A stretch of DNA of 64,000 bases. Origin: Strigops habroptila (lineage: Eukaryota > Chordata > Aves > Psittaciformes > Psittacidae). The notes under the pieces are model-generated. The model saw nothing but the letters and a program-made list of their open reading frames with translations. It was not told the DNA's origin and made no database searches. The stretch is taken from positions 11,578,707 to 11,642,706 of the forward strand of contig NC_044291.2 in the NCBI RefSeq assembly GCF_004027225.2, given 5' to 3'. This document shows, piece after piece, positions 13,101 through 25,100 of this stretch. Made by a program: the position numbers and the translations under genes. The first letter of the stretch is position 1. The number at the start of each line of letters is the position of its first letter.

Positions 13101-16100
13101 CTTAAGTAGCCTTCTCTTCTCCAGGCTGCCCCAGCCCAGCTCTCTCATAGGATTTAATCAGTCTCAGTCAAGTGCCGAGGTTTCTCCGTGTTCCTTGGCC
13201 TGCCCTCTCACAGCTCCCAAGGGGAAGATTCCACTGTGTGCGAGACTCCAGGCTAGCCTTTCACAGGGGTGGTGCTCAGTGTGTTGGTTTGAAGTTGCAC
13301 ATTTCAGTGTTCATCTTACATTCATGCATCTTTCATGCAGAAAGCAGTGGCTGAAATTCATACCCCAGCACAGAGCACGTCCCCTCCCACAGTCAGTTGT
13401 CAGTTCCTCGCCAGGGGAAGTTGTCACACCTGAGCACACGGTTCAGCTGTAGGTATTGCTGGTGGCCCACATCATGTGCAAACAGGATCAGGTCAGCCTG
13501 GCCTTGGGCTGCTGTGCTGGAAGGAGAAGTCCTGTGCACAGCTGGAACTGCCTTGTCCCAGGAAGCACTCGGAAGTGGCATCCAGCCGAAGCACGGGGCT
13601 GTGGTACATGATCTATTCCCTTCTTTTGGGTCATTGCTAAAAATAAGCTGTTTCTTTAATATTTTAATACCAGCCTGGTAAAATAGAATTTCTTTTTTTA
13701 AATGGACTAAAGTGGACTTGAATATCCATCCCTAGTGATGAATGTTTACAAGTGACATGCAATGCAAGCCTCTCCTGAGTCAATCCGAGTTCTTAATTTA
13801 CTGTCATCTGTGAAAACTGACATAAATACAACTCTGGGATATGTCTTAATGGCAAAGTATGAGGAAAGGAAACCACTTGTTTAATAATAGCCATTATCTA
13901 AGTGCCAGGGTCAGCACTGGAGAGCAGTGTTCCTTCTGTCTCTGTTTATTCAGCTGATTTGCTCACATTTATCTCACTCTTCTTAGGAAACTGAGGACAA
14001 AGAAGCAGAAAACTTGCTCTTTTTTTGTCTCATTTTTGCTTACAATGTATGAATACATGAAAGGATGAAATCTGTTACTTCAAGAATCTTGAATTTCTCC
14101 AATCTTGAATTCTAACATCTAGAATTTAAATTCCAAAGTCTAGAATTTGGATTCTAAGATCCTTATTAGCACTTTGTTTAGTGGAGGAAGTTTAAATACA
14201 TACAGCATGTCTTGCTGAAGCTTTCTTGTCTGTCTACCACAATAAAGGGAACTTGAGTTAACGGATGACTTCGTAATTCTTTGTATACATGATAATCGAG
14301 TTTCCATCTGCATAGAGCTTATGAATATGGTGAATAAAAATGACCCAGCAAAGGAAATACGGATCACTCCAAGCTGTTAATGCAATGGCAAAGGTAAAAA
14401 TGAAGAATCTAAATGCCTTGGAAGCAGTAAATTAGCTTAAGTGATGATAGAAGCTCTTACACTTCAAGATTGCATCTTCCAGTAAATGAGCATGTTTAGA
14501 GATTATCAACTGCTATGAATTACCTGGTCTTACAGTACAAAACAGAAATTACTTATGCCTTGCTTGTTGGTTTCAGCCATGGGAGAATTTGCTATGAATC
14601 AGCCTGCTCCATGCAGGGCTCAGGCTGTGCCTTGGCTGCTCCCTCAGACACTGCTGTGCTGTGCTTTAGAGAAGGCAGACGAGTGACTTGCTCGTTAAAT
14701 TTGTGCACTTTCTTGATAGCTTCAAAGTTGTCGTGTCTATGAAAGCACAGGCTAAGCCAGGCTGAGAAAACTGGGGCTCTGTTCAACCTCGGTAAGAGAA
14801 GCTCTGTGGAGACCTCAGAGCAGCTTCCAGTATCTGAAGGATGCCAGAGAGGGACTCTTCAACAGGGGCTGTAGTGACAGGACAAGGGGAATGGCTTTAA
14901 CCTGCCAGAGGGGAGATTGAGATGAGCTCTGAGGCAGAAGCTCTTCCCTGTGAGGGTGCTGAGGCGCTGGCACAGGGTGCCCAGAGAAGCTGTGGCTGCC
15001 CCATCCGTGGCAGTGTTCAAGGCCAGGTTGGACACAGGGGCTTGGAGCAACCTGCTCTAGTGGAAGGTGTCCCTGCCCGTGGCAGGGAGTTGGAACTGGG
15101 TGAGCTTTAAGGTCCCTTCAACCCAAACCAGTCTGGGATTCTACATTGCCAATAGTATATGTACATAGAGTCTGAACACCGCTGCTTCATACAAATAGTT
15201 GTATTCCCACAGGGAGGTTATTCTGTAAGTTGTGTAGTAGATCTCCTATGTGCTTTTTACTCCCTACAGGATCATTCTGCAGTGAGCATTTGTGTTGTCA
15301 AACATGGAATTAAAGATTCAGCATGGTTATTGACGCTAATCTTCAAAAGGATTTGTCATAGCTTAAATGTATCTTGAGGATGATGTAGTTATAAAAGCCA
15401 AAATCTTGGTAGTTTGGAGGAAACCTGCGGGTTCTCTTCTGTCTGCTCCCATCTGGGCCGTGGTGCAGCCCCTGCTGTAGCTGTGCAATGCTGTGACTCA
15501 TGACAGCACAAGCTGTCCCTGCTTCCCGTGCCATCAAGCATGTGGGCTGTGGGAGAGGGAGGATTGGTGCTTCCAGGCACTGAACATGGGGACTTCTGAC
15601 TCCAGAATTCAGTGTGTGAGCTGCCCTGCTTGGAGCCTGCCCACGAGCCAAGTGGGTGCCAGAGCCTGCGGGGGAGCCAGCAGTGCCCAGCGTGGGGCAG
15701 CTGTGGGAAAGGGGCAGGATTTGTACTGTGGTACGGGGCCGTGGCTTGTTCCTGCAGGAAGGGAGGCTGCACCAGCCCTGCAGCTCGGGGCCATGGGCTG
15801 CTGGATGCGCTGCAGGGAGCCCCTGGGGCTGGCCATGCCCCTGCACACTCAGCAGGATGCAAGTGGTTATTGATCTCTTCCTGTCGCCATCCAGGCGATC
15901 AGTGTCCCATGACCATTTGCGATTGATTTTGAGCCTTTCGAGCCAGCACTTCCTCTCAGCTGAGGTTTTTGCTTGGGTTCAGTTGGAAATGTGGGAAGGT
16001 AAGGACTGAATGAAGCCAGCCTGGCTTCCATTAGTGAAGCTGCTCACGTGGCTGCACATCTGAAATGGACTGGAGTGAATGTCCCCATCTGTGGGGCAGC

Positions 16101-19100
16101 AACTGAGGGCAGAGGGGCAGTGGCTTCTGAAATGTCACTGAGCTGACAGGTTGTGCTCACTCATCTGCCCTGACGCTGAAAATGACTGTGAGGTTTTCAT
16201 CAGCTGGGTCCTGCTCGCTCTTTAGCACAGGGAAAAATGAAAGATCAGAATGAATGGGTTGCACAACTCTTCTCCACAGGAGTTGAATCTGTTCCCCAAA
16301 TGCAACTGGCAATGCTGTGTCTGAACATGACACATGATTACCTTATGGCTGGCTACAGCTCACAGAACAAGGTACTTTCTTGCACACAGATACTTTTCCT
16401 GCTGCTTCTGCTTCCCTTTGTACTTCTGTGTTTAAGTTGAGCACCGTGAGAGGGACCAAAGCTCCTGTTTAATGCATCGCTGTGGGTAGGGTGGTGACAC
16501 GAGATCTTGCCGTGCCCTCTGAGGGCACAGGGATCTGTTACAGTGGCCTGTCCTGCTCAGCCCCAGCTTGTTTTCCTTTCTTCAGAGGGAGACGTTGCTG
16601 CGACAGCTGGAGACCAATCAGCTGGATATCGATGCGACGCTGGAGGAGCTGTCGGTGCAGCAAGAGACAGAAGATCAGAACTACGAACTGTATGTCATTG
16701 AGCCATCTTCTCTGGTTTGTTGGGGTCTAGGTGTCCCCTGAATGTTGGGCAGCGCCAGCTCCGGCATGTGGCCAGGCTGAAGGGTCCAGTGGGTGACATT
16801 TAGGGGTTTTTTTGGGTGGGGGTCTTGTAAAATGTCACTTTGAAAGGGCATCCCTGAAATCAAGCATGCACATGGGGATCCCTGTGGAAGGGTCTGGTTC
16901 CTACAGGCACATGATCTAGGGAGGGCAGTGGAGGTGGAGCTGAGCACACCCAGAGGCAGCACATGCTGAAGGGATTGTAGATATGTGTGTTACAGCCTCT
17001 GGGGCTGAAAGGAGATATTTTCCATCTCTCTGTTGCTCAGCACACAAGTTGGTTCCTCCTCTTCTGGCTATTGCATTGCAGTGTGTTGTGTGTCTTGGGA
17101 TAGGCAGAAAGTAGCAGCAACAACATCATTGTCTTTAGTTCCCTTTGAATACTTCTGGACTCCTCTGTGCATTTCTGGTTTGAAACAGTGGCCAGTTCCT
17201 GCTGCCTTGTGTTTGTTCAAACCCTGTCTGTTTGCCTGCTGCTGGAGGTGAACATTTGCTGTTTTGAGCCCTGCAAAGCCAGTACATCTGTAGCACAATG
17301 AGCAGGAATCTCTTCAGATTTGTGTGGTGTTGACAAATGTGTTCCGTGAATTCCCATTGCAAGGTCTGTATTGCAGTGAGGTGCAAGCCAGAGAAGTCAA
17401 CCCCAGAATGAATTGCAAAAAGCTCCTTTACAGGCAGCTTTATTTGGAAGTTCGAGTCGATGGTTATGAAATATTCATGCACAGCCATTTTCACAAGCGT
17501 TTTTCAGACCAGGTTTCAGGTTCTATAACTGTCGTCAGTTGTTTTCCTTTGGGAGCACTGAAATACACCATATTCCCACAGAGCAGTACTATTTCCAGAG
17601 GGTTCACCTCATTCCTTTCCTTAGGGACCAGTTAGTCTCCTCCTGCCTCCAGCAGTTCTCTTGATGTCCCTACTCAAAGGACTGGGCTGTGTGGGCTGTG
17701 CTGTCAGATTGTTTTCTAGTTTATACTGCAACAGTAATGGGAAGATACTTAAAAGAATCAAGAGTTGGCAGAGAGCCACAAGATCTTGCTACTTACTCAC
17801 CTCTCATGCTTGACCAGCTTTAGCATTTGCTGGACCCTCACATGTGCCACTTCAGCTCATGAATCCAGCAGAAAACTGTCTTCTGCAGGCACTGAGGGCT
17901 GCAGGCAGGGCGGCTGCTGCAGCACCTCCTCCAAGGCAATTCCTGCTCTCCTGCCATAAAATCAGGCCGTGGAGCAGGGCAAGGTGACAGTGCCAGGACA
18001 TCTCTATTACTTCATTCACTCCTGTGTGCGTCTGGTCGCTGCTCTGTCACACTGATGTTAAATTAGGATCAGTGGGAACAGAGAGAACAAGCGCTCATCC
18101 TGCTGCGGCTGTACCGAGGACAAACAGCAGTGCTCCCAAATGTGGATCCCAGAGAAGACACGAGGTGGCACACAACGCTGCCTCATCGCTGATGTAAGCC
18201 AGCCCCTGGCTGGGCTTTGCCTCTCTAAGACACGTTTAGATGCTTCCAGCTCTTTCCAGCTCTTTCCATGTATGGTTTCCTCTCCTCCTACCACCCCTCT
18301 GGCTCTGGTACTTGCCCTGTGGTGTCTCAGATTTTACATTTTCAATGCAAAACCTCATTTCAGCCCTTTCTGAGTTCCTGAATTCTTATTGACCAAACAG
18401 CAGTGACTGTTTTTTCACTCTTCTAAATTTATACTTCATGTGCTCAATTTTTCCATCTTTAGTTCTCCCCAGCTTATCTTCTGGCACAAGGAAGACTTCT
18501 TTATATCCGGCATGCCTGTTCCCTCACTGGATGGTGCATGTGGAGAAACAGCTTTGGGGAAACTGTGGAAGCTCTTCCTGCATATTCGTGTTTTCAGGAA
18601 TAAGCTACTGGTGGAAACATTTGCAAAGGGCAATAGAAGCAGGTTTCATGTATGGTTTTCATGAGCTTTTATGTTTGGCTGCATTTTTCTCTAGTATTAT
18701 TCTTCTTTTAATATCAAAAATCCTTTCATTTCAAGGGTGAAGTAATCAACTCTCTTTGGATTAACTCGCACCCCCTGGAATTACTATAAGGTAGTCAAAA
18801 GGAATACTGAAGTTAATTCCTTGTGAGAAATCCCATCTTCTTTGACACTTAGTGTTAAGAAGCTTCAGGAAGTTGTCACCTGTCAACCTCTGTGACTCTT
18901 TGATTTGTAAAATGTGAGGTCCAACTTCTTCTCAAGAGCTGTTCGTAAGAAAGGAGTTTTCAGATTGTTTATTCCCTGTGTTTAAGAGCTCTTAAGCAAA
19001 CTGTTAGTCAGTCTTTGTAAAAATACATCCAAAGCAGTTGAACTTCAGATTATCTGAGCTGTTGTTTGATCCAGGCTACAACGTCTGCAGTGGCAGGACC

Positions 19101-22100
19101 TGTCCCAGGTTTGCCACATGATGGAAATCCTTCTGCCTACGTTCCATACGGCTGTCACCTGCACCGTCAGCTCACCCTGGATGGGCAGGTGCTACTGTCC
19201 AGGTAGGAAAGATAACAGAATCATAGAATCATTTAGATGGAAAAGACCTTTAACATCAAGTCCAAATGTTAACCCAGCCAAGGCCACCTCTAAACCATGT
19301 CCCTGAGTATCACACCTACACGTCTCTTAAATTCTTCCAGGGATGATGACTCCACCACTTCCCTGGGCAGCCTGTTCGACTGCTTGACAACCCTTTTGGT
19401 TAAGACATTTCTCCTAATACCCAATCTGAACCTCCCCTGGTATAACTGGAGGCCATTTCCTCTCGTCCTATGGATGATGGACCAGTGACTGCAAAAGGGC
19501 ATTTGTGCTCTCCTGATGAGGAGTCTTCTTCTGGGAGCCATGCTCCCTGCATTAGGCAGCTCTGTTCACTGCACAGCCGTTGAGTGGTCTTGGGGGTTGG
19601 TTTGTTGTTTGGGTTTTCTGCATTGAGCACAGATTGTAATTTTGGGAAGACAGAAGGAGAAAATTCTCCCCTGTGAGGGTGCTGAGGCGCTGGCACAGGG
19701 TGCCCAGAGAAGCTGTGGCTGCCCCATCCCTGGCAGTGTTCAAGGCCAGGTTGGACACAGGGGCTTGGAGCAACCTGCTCTAGTGGAAGGTGTCCCTGTC
19801 CGTGGCAGGGGGTTGGAACTGGATGAGCTTTAAGGTCCCTTCCAGCTCAAACCAGTCTGGGATTCTAAGACCATGGTGCTGAGTAACCCCAGCACTGTCT
19901 GGCAGGAGGACCTGCTGCTAGAGCTGTTCTCTTGTATCTTTAGCTCTGTGGAGGTACACGTGGAATCACACCAGCTAAAGGCTGAATGACCAGTTAGGAA
20001 AGCAAAGCCACTTTGGTTTCGCTTCCCCTTGCCCCACCTCTATCATTTCTTCTTGCTGTGAATCACTGTTGCCGTCAGACAGATCAGGAGCCAGTGTGTA
20101 CTCGATGGCACTCCAGGTCATGTTTTTGTGTGTGGCAGCGTTGAGAATTAATTGCAACTAAGCCTATCATCATTGCTCTTGCTAGAGAGTGGGAGAACAT
20201 GGAGTGTGTCCAATGTGTTGTGCAGGGGGGATAATCCTGCTGCATCCATTTTGGGTCAAGTGGAAAACGTGAGGAGCTCTTGGGGAGGGACTGTGCTGTG
20301 CAGGGCCTGGGCACCAGGATTCAACCCGCTTGACAACCGATTTCACATTCAGGGACCTGGCCTTAGGGAGAATGAGGTTCGGTAGCTTTAATGAGCCCCA
20401 ACCAAACATGTGGCAATCTATAACCCTCAATAACCCCAGTTAAAGTGATGCCACACAGCCTATTAATCTTCATTTTCCCAATTAATGCAATAACCCAAAG
20501 CCCTCCTTGTCACATGAAATACACTGGAAAAATTGATCACAGCACGTTAGAACTAGGAGCCAAAACGCTTCAGGCTGCTCCCGTCTTCAGTGGTAAATGA
20601 ACATGAGCACTGGAAGCTTTAGGAACTGTGAGGCCGACAAATCCTTGTGTGGTTGCTGTGTTTGCTCTGGGAGCAGAGCAGCACTAACCTCAGGCCCTGA
20701 TGAGGTTTTGTTCCCGCAGAGCATGTTCATCTTTAAAATTGCATAAAGTCTCCTCTTGTGAGAGCTCCAACTGGCAGTGTGAGCCAGGGATCCTGAGGAC
20801 GTGGGCTTGTTACTCCGTCTGAAATGGAAGGACTGTAAGGTAACAAGGGGCCACGTAGGTAAACACAGACAACCCATGTGCACTTGGGTGGCACATCTGC
20901 TGTCTATATCCCAATGGAACAAGTGTGCTCAGGTCACAGCATGTGACACCCATGTTGTGCTTTTAATAGGACCCAGTCTACTGCCCCAAGTGTGGACATG
21001 TAGCTGCTTGTTTCACAGTAAGGTTGAGTGAGTCCTTTTGTGAAGGATGACAAAAATGCTGGAACAAGGAACGCAGTAGCCAGATTGTACAGAATATGAG
21101 ATAAAGCAGTCACGTGGCGGGTTCGGGTTGGTGTGTTCCCAAAACAGCCACGCGTGTGCCTCTGAAGAGCGTGTGTAAAGCCAGAGAAAGCTTTCATGCA
21201 TTATGTAGTATTGTCAGAGTGTGGAGGATGCTCAGACACCTCCACCCTGGAAATTACTGAGAGCTGCTGGCAGCGCTCTCATGGATGCTGTTTTTCCACC
21301 CACCTCCTTCACGGCAGAAGATCTGAATATGAGAGCTCAGCAGAGCTGGATGGTGCAGCCCATGTACAACCCGGATCACACCATCCTGAGTTCCCCGGTG
21401 CCATGGCACACAGCACAGAGCTTGGCCCACATGTCTGGCTGGAGATGGGGAAGGTGACACAAAGCACACGTGCCACAGCTCGCTGTGGTGCTGTGCTGGG
21501 GTAGGAGCCTGTCTTGTGCTGTCCCAAATAACCATTGTGTCTTCCTACTAAAAATAACTTGCCGTCTCTTGTTCTTGTGCCCTTCACATAAAGTAGGTGA
21601 GCAAGGCTCGGGCAGAAGCACAGGTGCAGAAGCAGCCTGCCTGTGTGTTACCTCCAGACTAGCTGACCTCTTTATACTGCAGTTATGGAGCGTTTTTCTC
21701 CCTCCAGCTCTTAAAATTCCTGTGTTTCTGCAGGAGAAACAGGTGGTAGTCACAGCTTCCCTCCCTCTGGAGCTGGCTACTTGCCTAGAACAAAGCAGGT
21801 TGTTTCCAAAATGGACAGCTTTGGTAATGCAAAGTACAGTAAATCTTCAAATACCCTGATATTGTAAAGAACGTCCTGTGTTTTGTTAGGTCCAGCTTTA
21901 AGTACTCTGTGAGCTTCATATTCTGTATCCTAAAATGACTATATACATGCTTCATGTGTACTCCATACAGGATCCTTAGTCTTCAGTGGACAATTGTCTT
22001 CCTCTGCCTGAGTCACCCACTTGCCTTGATGGTGGGACCCAGTGTCCTGCTCAGACTCAGAGGTTGTTTGGTTCTGTTTTCGTGGAGCACTGGTGACTTA

Positions 22101-25100
22101 GGTGCTCACACAGACCGTTGTGGAGCTCAGCTCAGCCAGGAGAGTGAGCAGCGCTGGCATCAGCATCTTGGATGCTGGATGCAGCAGTGACCAAGCTTTC
22201 CGGTCTTCCAGCCGGGATTGTTGTTGCTGTGAACAGGAACAGGGGTGAGTGTAGATCCAGTGGCAGGGAATCCCATGTCTTCAGAGGTGGGAGGCAGGAG
22301 CCTTTAACCCTGAGTGGGGCTTGGGAGGAGGAGGAACGAGTACCACAAAGCAGAGCTATCCAGCCCTTCTGCCTTGGGCTCGCCAGGATCAGAGCCCAGA
22401 GGGGAGGGGTGGCAGGACTGAGCACTCGATGCTTCTGGCGTGGATCTGCAGAGCCGCATGCCCTGTGCAGGTGAGTCTGGAGAATGGCTTTTCAGGCCAC
22501 AGCCGTTCCGTGGGCAAAGAGCATTCCCGTTGTTGGACAAAGGCTGGACGGCAGGTACACTTGGCTTATCCTTCCCTCATCCCAGACACCTTGTGTGCTC
22601 TGCCTGGAGGGATGCCTGTGGTGACCCTTCCTCAGGCCTGTGGTGACCCTTCCTCAGGAGAGGAGCAATGTGCGACTGCTCAGCCGTGCAGCGCCATTGC
22701 AGAGATGTATTGAAAATACACTGTTATATTCTTGTGGTGTGGATGATGTGTTGTGCACCTCCCAAACAAACCTATTGCAGTCTCCACAGAACTCAGTGCC
22801 AGAGTTAAGCTCCTTTCTGTTTTCTCTTTGGTGCATGACAAATCCATGCATCGTTTTCAGTGGAACGTGTTGTTGCACAGCTCACCCCAGCTACCCGTTC
22901 CCTGGGAGGGAGGATGCTGGAATGGATGCTCTAATCTCAGCTCTGCCAAGAGCTTGTTATCTTGGAGCCAGTCTGCTGGGTGGAATAAGCACATAAGCCT
23001 TGCCCCAATCCTGGTGGAAGCATCAGTGAAGCTACCATAGCATGGCACTGGTGTAGGTGCCTCGACAGTGGTGTGGCAGCCAGGCCCCTTTGCTGCTCCT
23101 CCCAGGCATCGCTGCATTGCAGCCTTTGGTCCGGTGTGCAGGGAGAGTCCTGGCCGTTCTCATGTGGTGAACCTGGAGCAGGAGCCCTTGTTTCCTCGCC
23201 CTTAAGCAGATGACTATTTCCTTTGTACTGTTGAATTTCTTCCCATTTCTGTTATTCAGGATCATCCAGTTCTTCCTGTATCTTGTCCATGTTCTCCTCT
23301 CTGCTAATGCTGCCTCCCATCTTGCAACCTCGTGAGCATTTCCCTGGTCCCTGCTGCTTCACTGGAATATATCTCAAGGCCAGTCCTTGAGGAACTCTAC
23401 CAAGGATTTCTCTCCTGGCTAATAGTGCTTTTCAGTTCTGTCCTTTATCTCTGCTTCAGCCAGTTCCTTAGTCGAGGACTGCTGGTTTTGCAACTCGAGT
23501 AGCAGCTTCCTGGGGATGTTGTTCTCCAGTGCTGCAAACACTGTTGGTCACAAAGTATATTAGTTTCTTCTTTAGAAGTGTATCAGGTTGCTCCTTAAAA
23601 TAGGAAATGATATCTCGGGGGGGGGGGTTAGAGTCTTTTAGCCACTGCTCTTTGCTTCTGCTCTGCAGTCATTCCAGTGAAGATGTCTAGCTCAAGGACG
23701 AGGCCGTGCTCTGTATGGGAGAGGAGTCTTTATTTTAACATCCTCCTTGCCTGAAGCACAACCGAGTCTGTGTTGCAGAAGCAGTTGAACCCAGAGCCTC
23801 TGTGCACTAGTTCATTGGGCTTAATGAGATAAGGGGCGAGACCATGACCCCTTTTATACATGGTACTTCACTTTGGGTGTCTTCTTTACACCTGTGGCAG
23901 ATCTCATTTTGAGACCACTTCACGGTAGGAGCCTGTCTTTCTGTTGGTGTTTCTTTGCATACAGCTTGTGGAAAGGCTGCTCTCCGAGTGGGCTGCAGGA
24001 GGAAGCTGCAAAAGGGATAGAGCATTTCACCCTGTCTGCTGGTGTAGGCTTTAATGCTCTTCTAGGCAACAGTCCAGCCACGACCACAACTTGCTTCAGA
24101 GCTTCTGCTGCTTGGCTCCGCTGCCTCCCACATAGAGGAGGAGTGCGTGCGGGGGGGGACTGCCTGTGTGTCCGCACATGCGAGAAGGATCATTGCAGTC
24201 AGTCCTCCGTGAGCCCTCTGCATAGCTCTTTTCTTTTGGCGTTCAAGGATTCTCCTCTCGAACCCGTTCTTGGCTGAAAGAAGAGGGTTTTATAGCATTT
24301 GAGTTTTCTTTAACACTCTTATCTCTTCTGCACAATCTAAAAATGTGCCGTTACTGTAGCACTTACTCCCTCAGAGACATATGTCCAAGAACTGGCTTAA
24401 GGTTGTCGTTTCAAGCCCTGGCACATTGTTATAGTCTGTATATCCAGGGAGTTCCCAGCAGCGTTGCAAATACAGGTTTCATCCTGTAGTACAAAGCAGG
24501 TTGGGATTCTCCACACCTCGATGCAGATGGAGTGACTTTAGCTCATGTGGGTGAACCAGGTTTATTGTGGCCCAGGGAGTCGCAGCATCACTGGAAGCAG
24601 ACCCACACCCTCCCAGCTCAGCACATGGCTCAAGCAGCCCAGCATCATGCTGAGTGCTCTGTTGAGCATGTTTTCTCCATTCCTTATATTTGCAATTTAT
24701 CTTCTCTGCAGCTTCCTTGAAATGATGGAAGCCCGAAGTCAAGGACACACGTCACCACTAACAACCAACGGGCAAAGCCCTTCCTCTGGCTCCCAGTCAC
24801 CCATCGTACCTCCGAGCTCCACATCGACAGGCAGCTCCAGCCCGGGCACCCCGCAGCCGCCGCAGCCACTTCCCGCAAGCTCCACCATCTCTCCTGAGCC
24901 CCCCCCATCCTTTTCACCAGTGCCTGCACCTGAGGCCCTGCAGCCACACGCGCCTCCCGCAGCCCCCCCAGCACCTCCGGCTGCAGCCCCGCCACCCAAG
25001 CGCAGCATCATTTCCCGTCTGTTTGGGACGTCTCCTGCACCAGACCCCTCTCCTCCCCAGCCAGGTAGGTTGCTGGATGTCACCCCTGGGCATTTCTGGG

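Larger units (their letters stand above)
10464..16585 (+). other. RABL6 intron with two CR1 copies and a small repeat
   Basis: Intron between exons e and f. Contains an antisense CR1 (12803-13147), a sense mosaic CR1 (14745-15144) and a degenerate AT-rich tandem repeat (14083-14160). Otherwise nothing recognisable. Confidence 0.85.
16690..24711 (+). other. Large RABL6 intron with three CR1 pieces
   Basis: Intron between exons f and g. Holds CR1 pieces at 19216-19472, 19655-19867 and probably 23244-23470, plus a 22-bp tandem duplication at 22614-22657. No nested gene or RNA gene is recognised on either strand. Confidence 0.85.

Noticed and set aside
24545-24711. N-terminal part of a 211-codon frame starting before RABL6 exon g
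   Set aside because: The region before 24712 is intron. The acceptor and cross-species similarity start at FLEMMEA.
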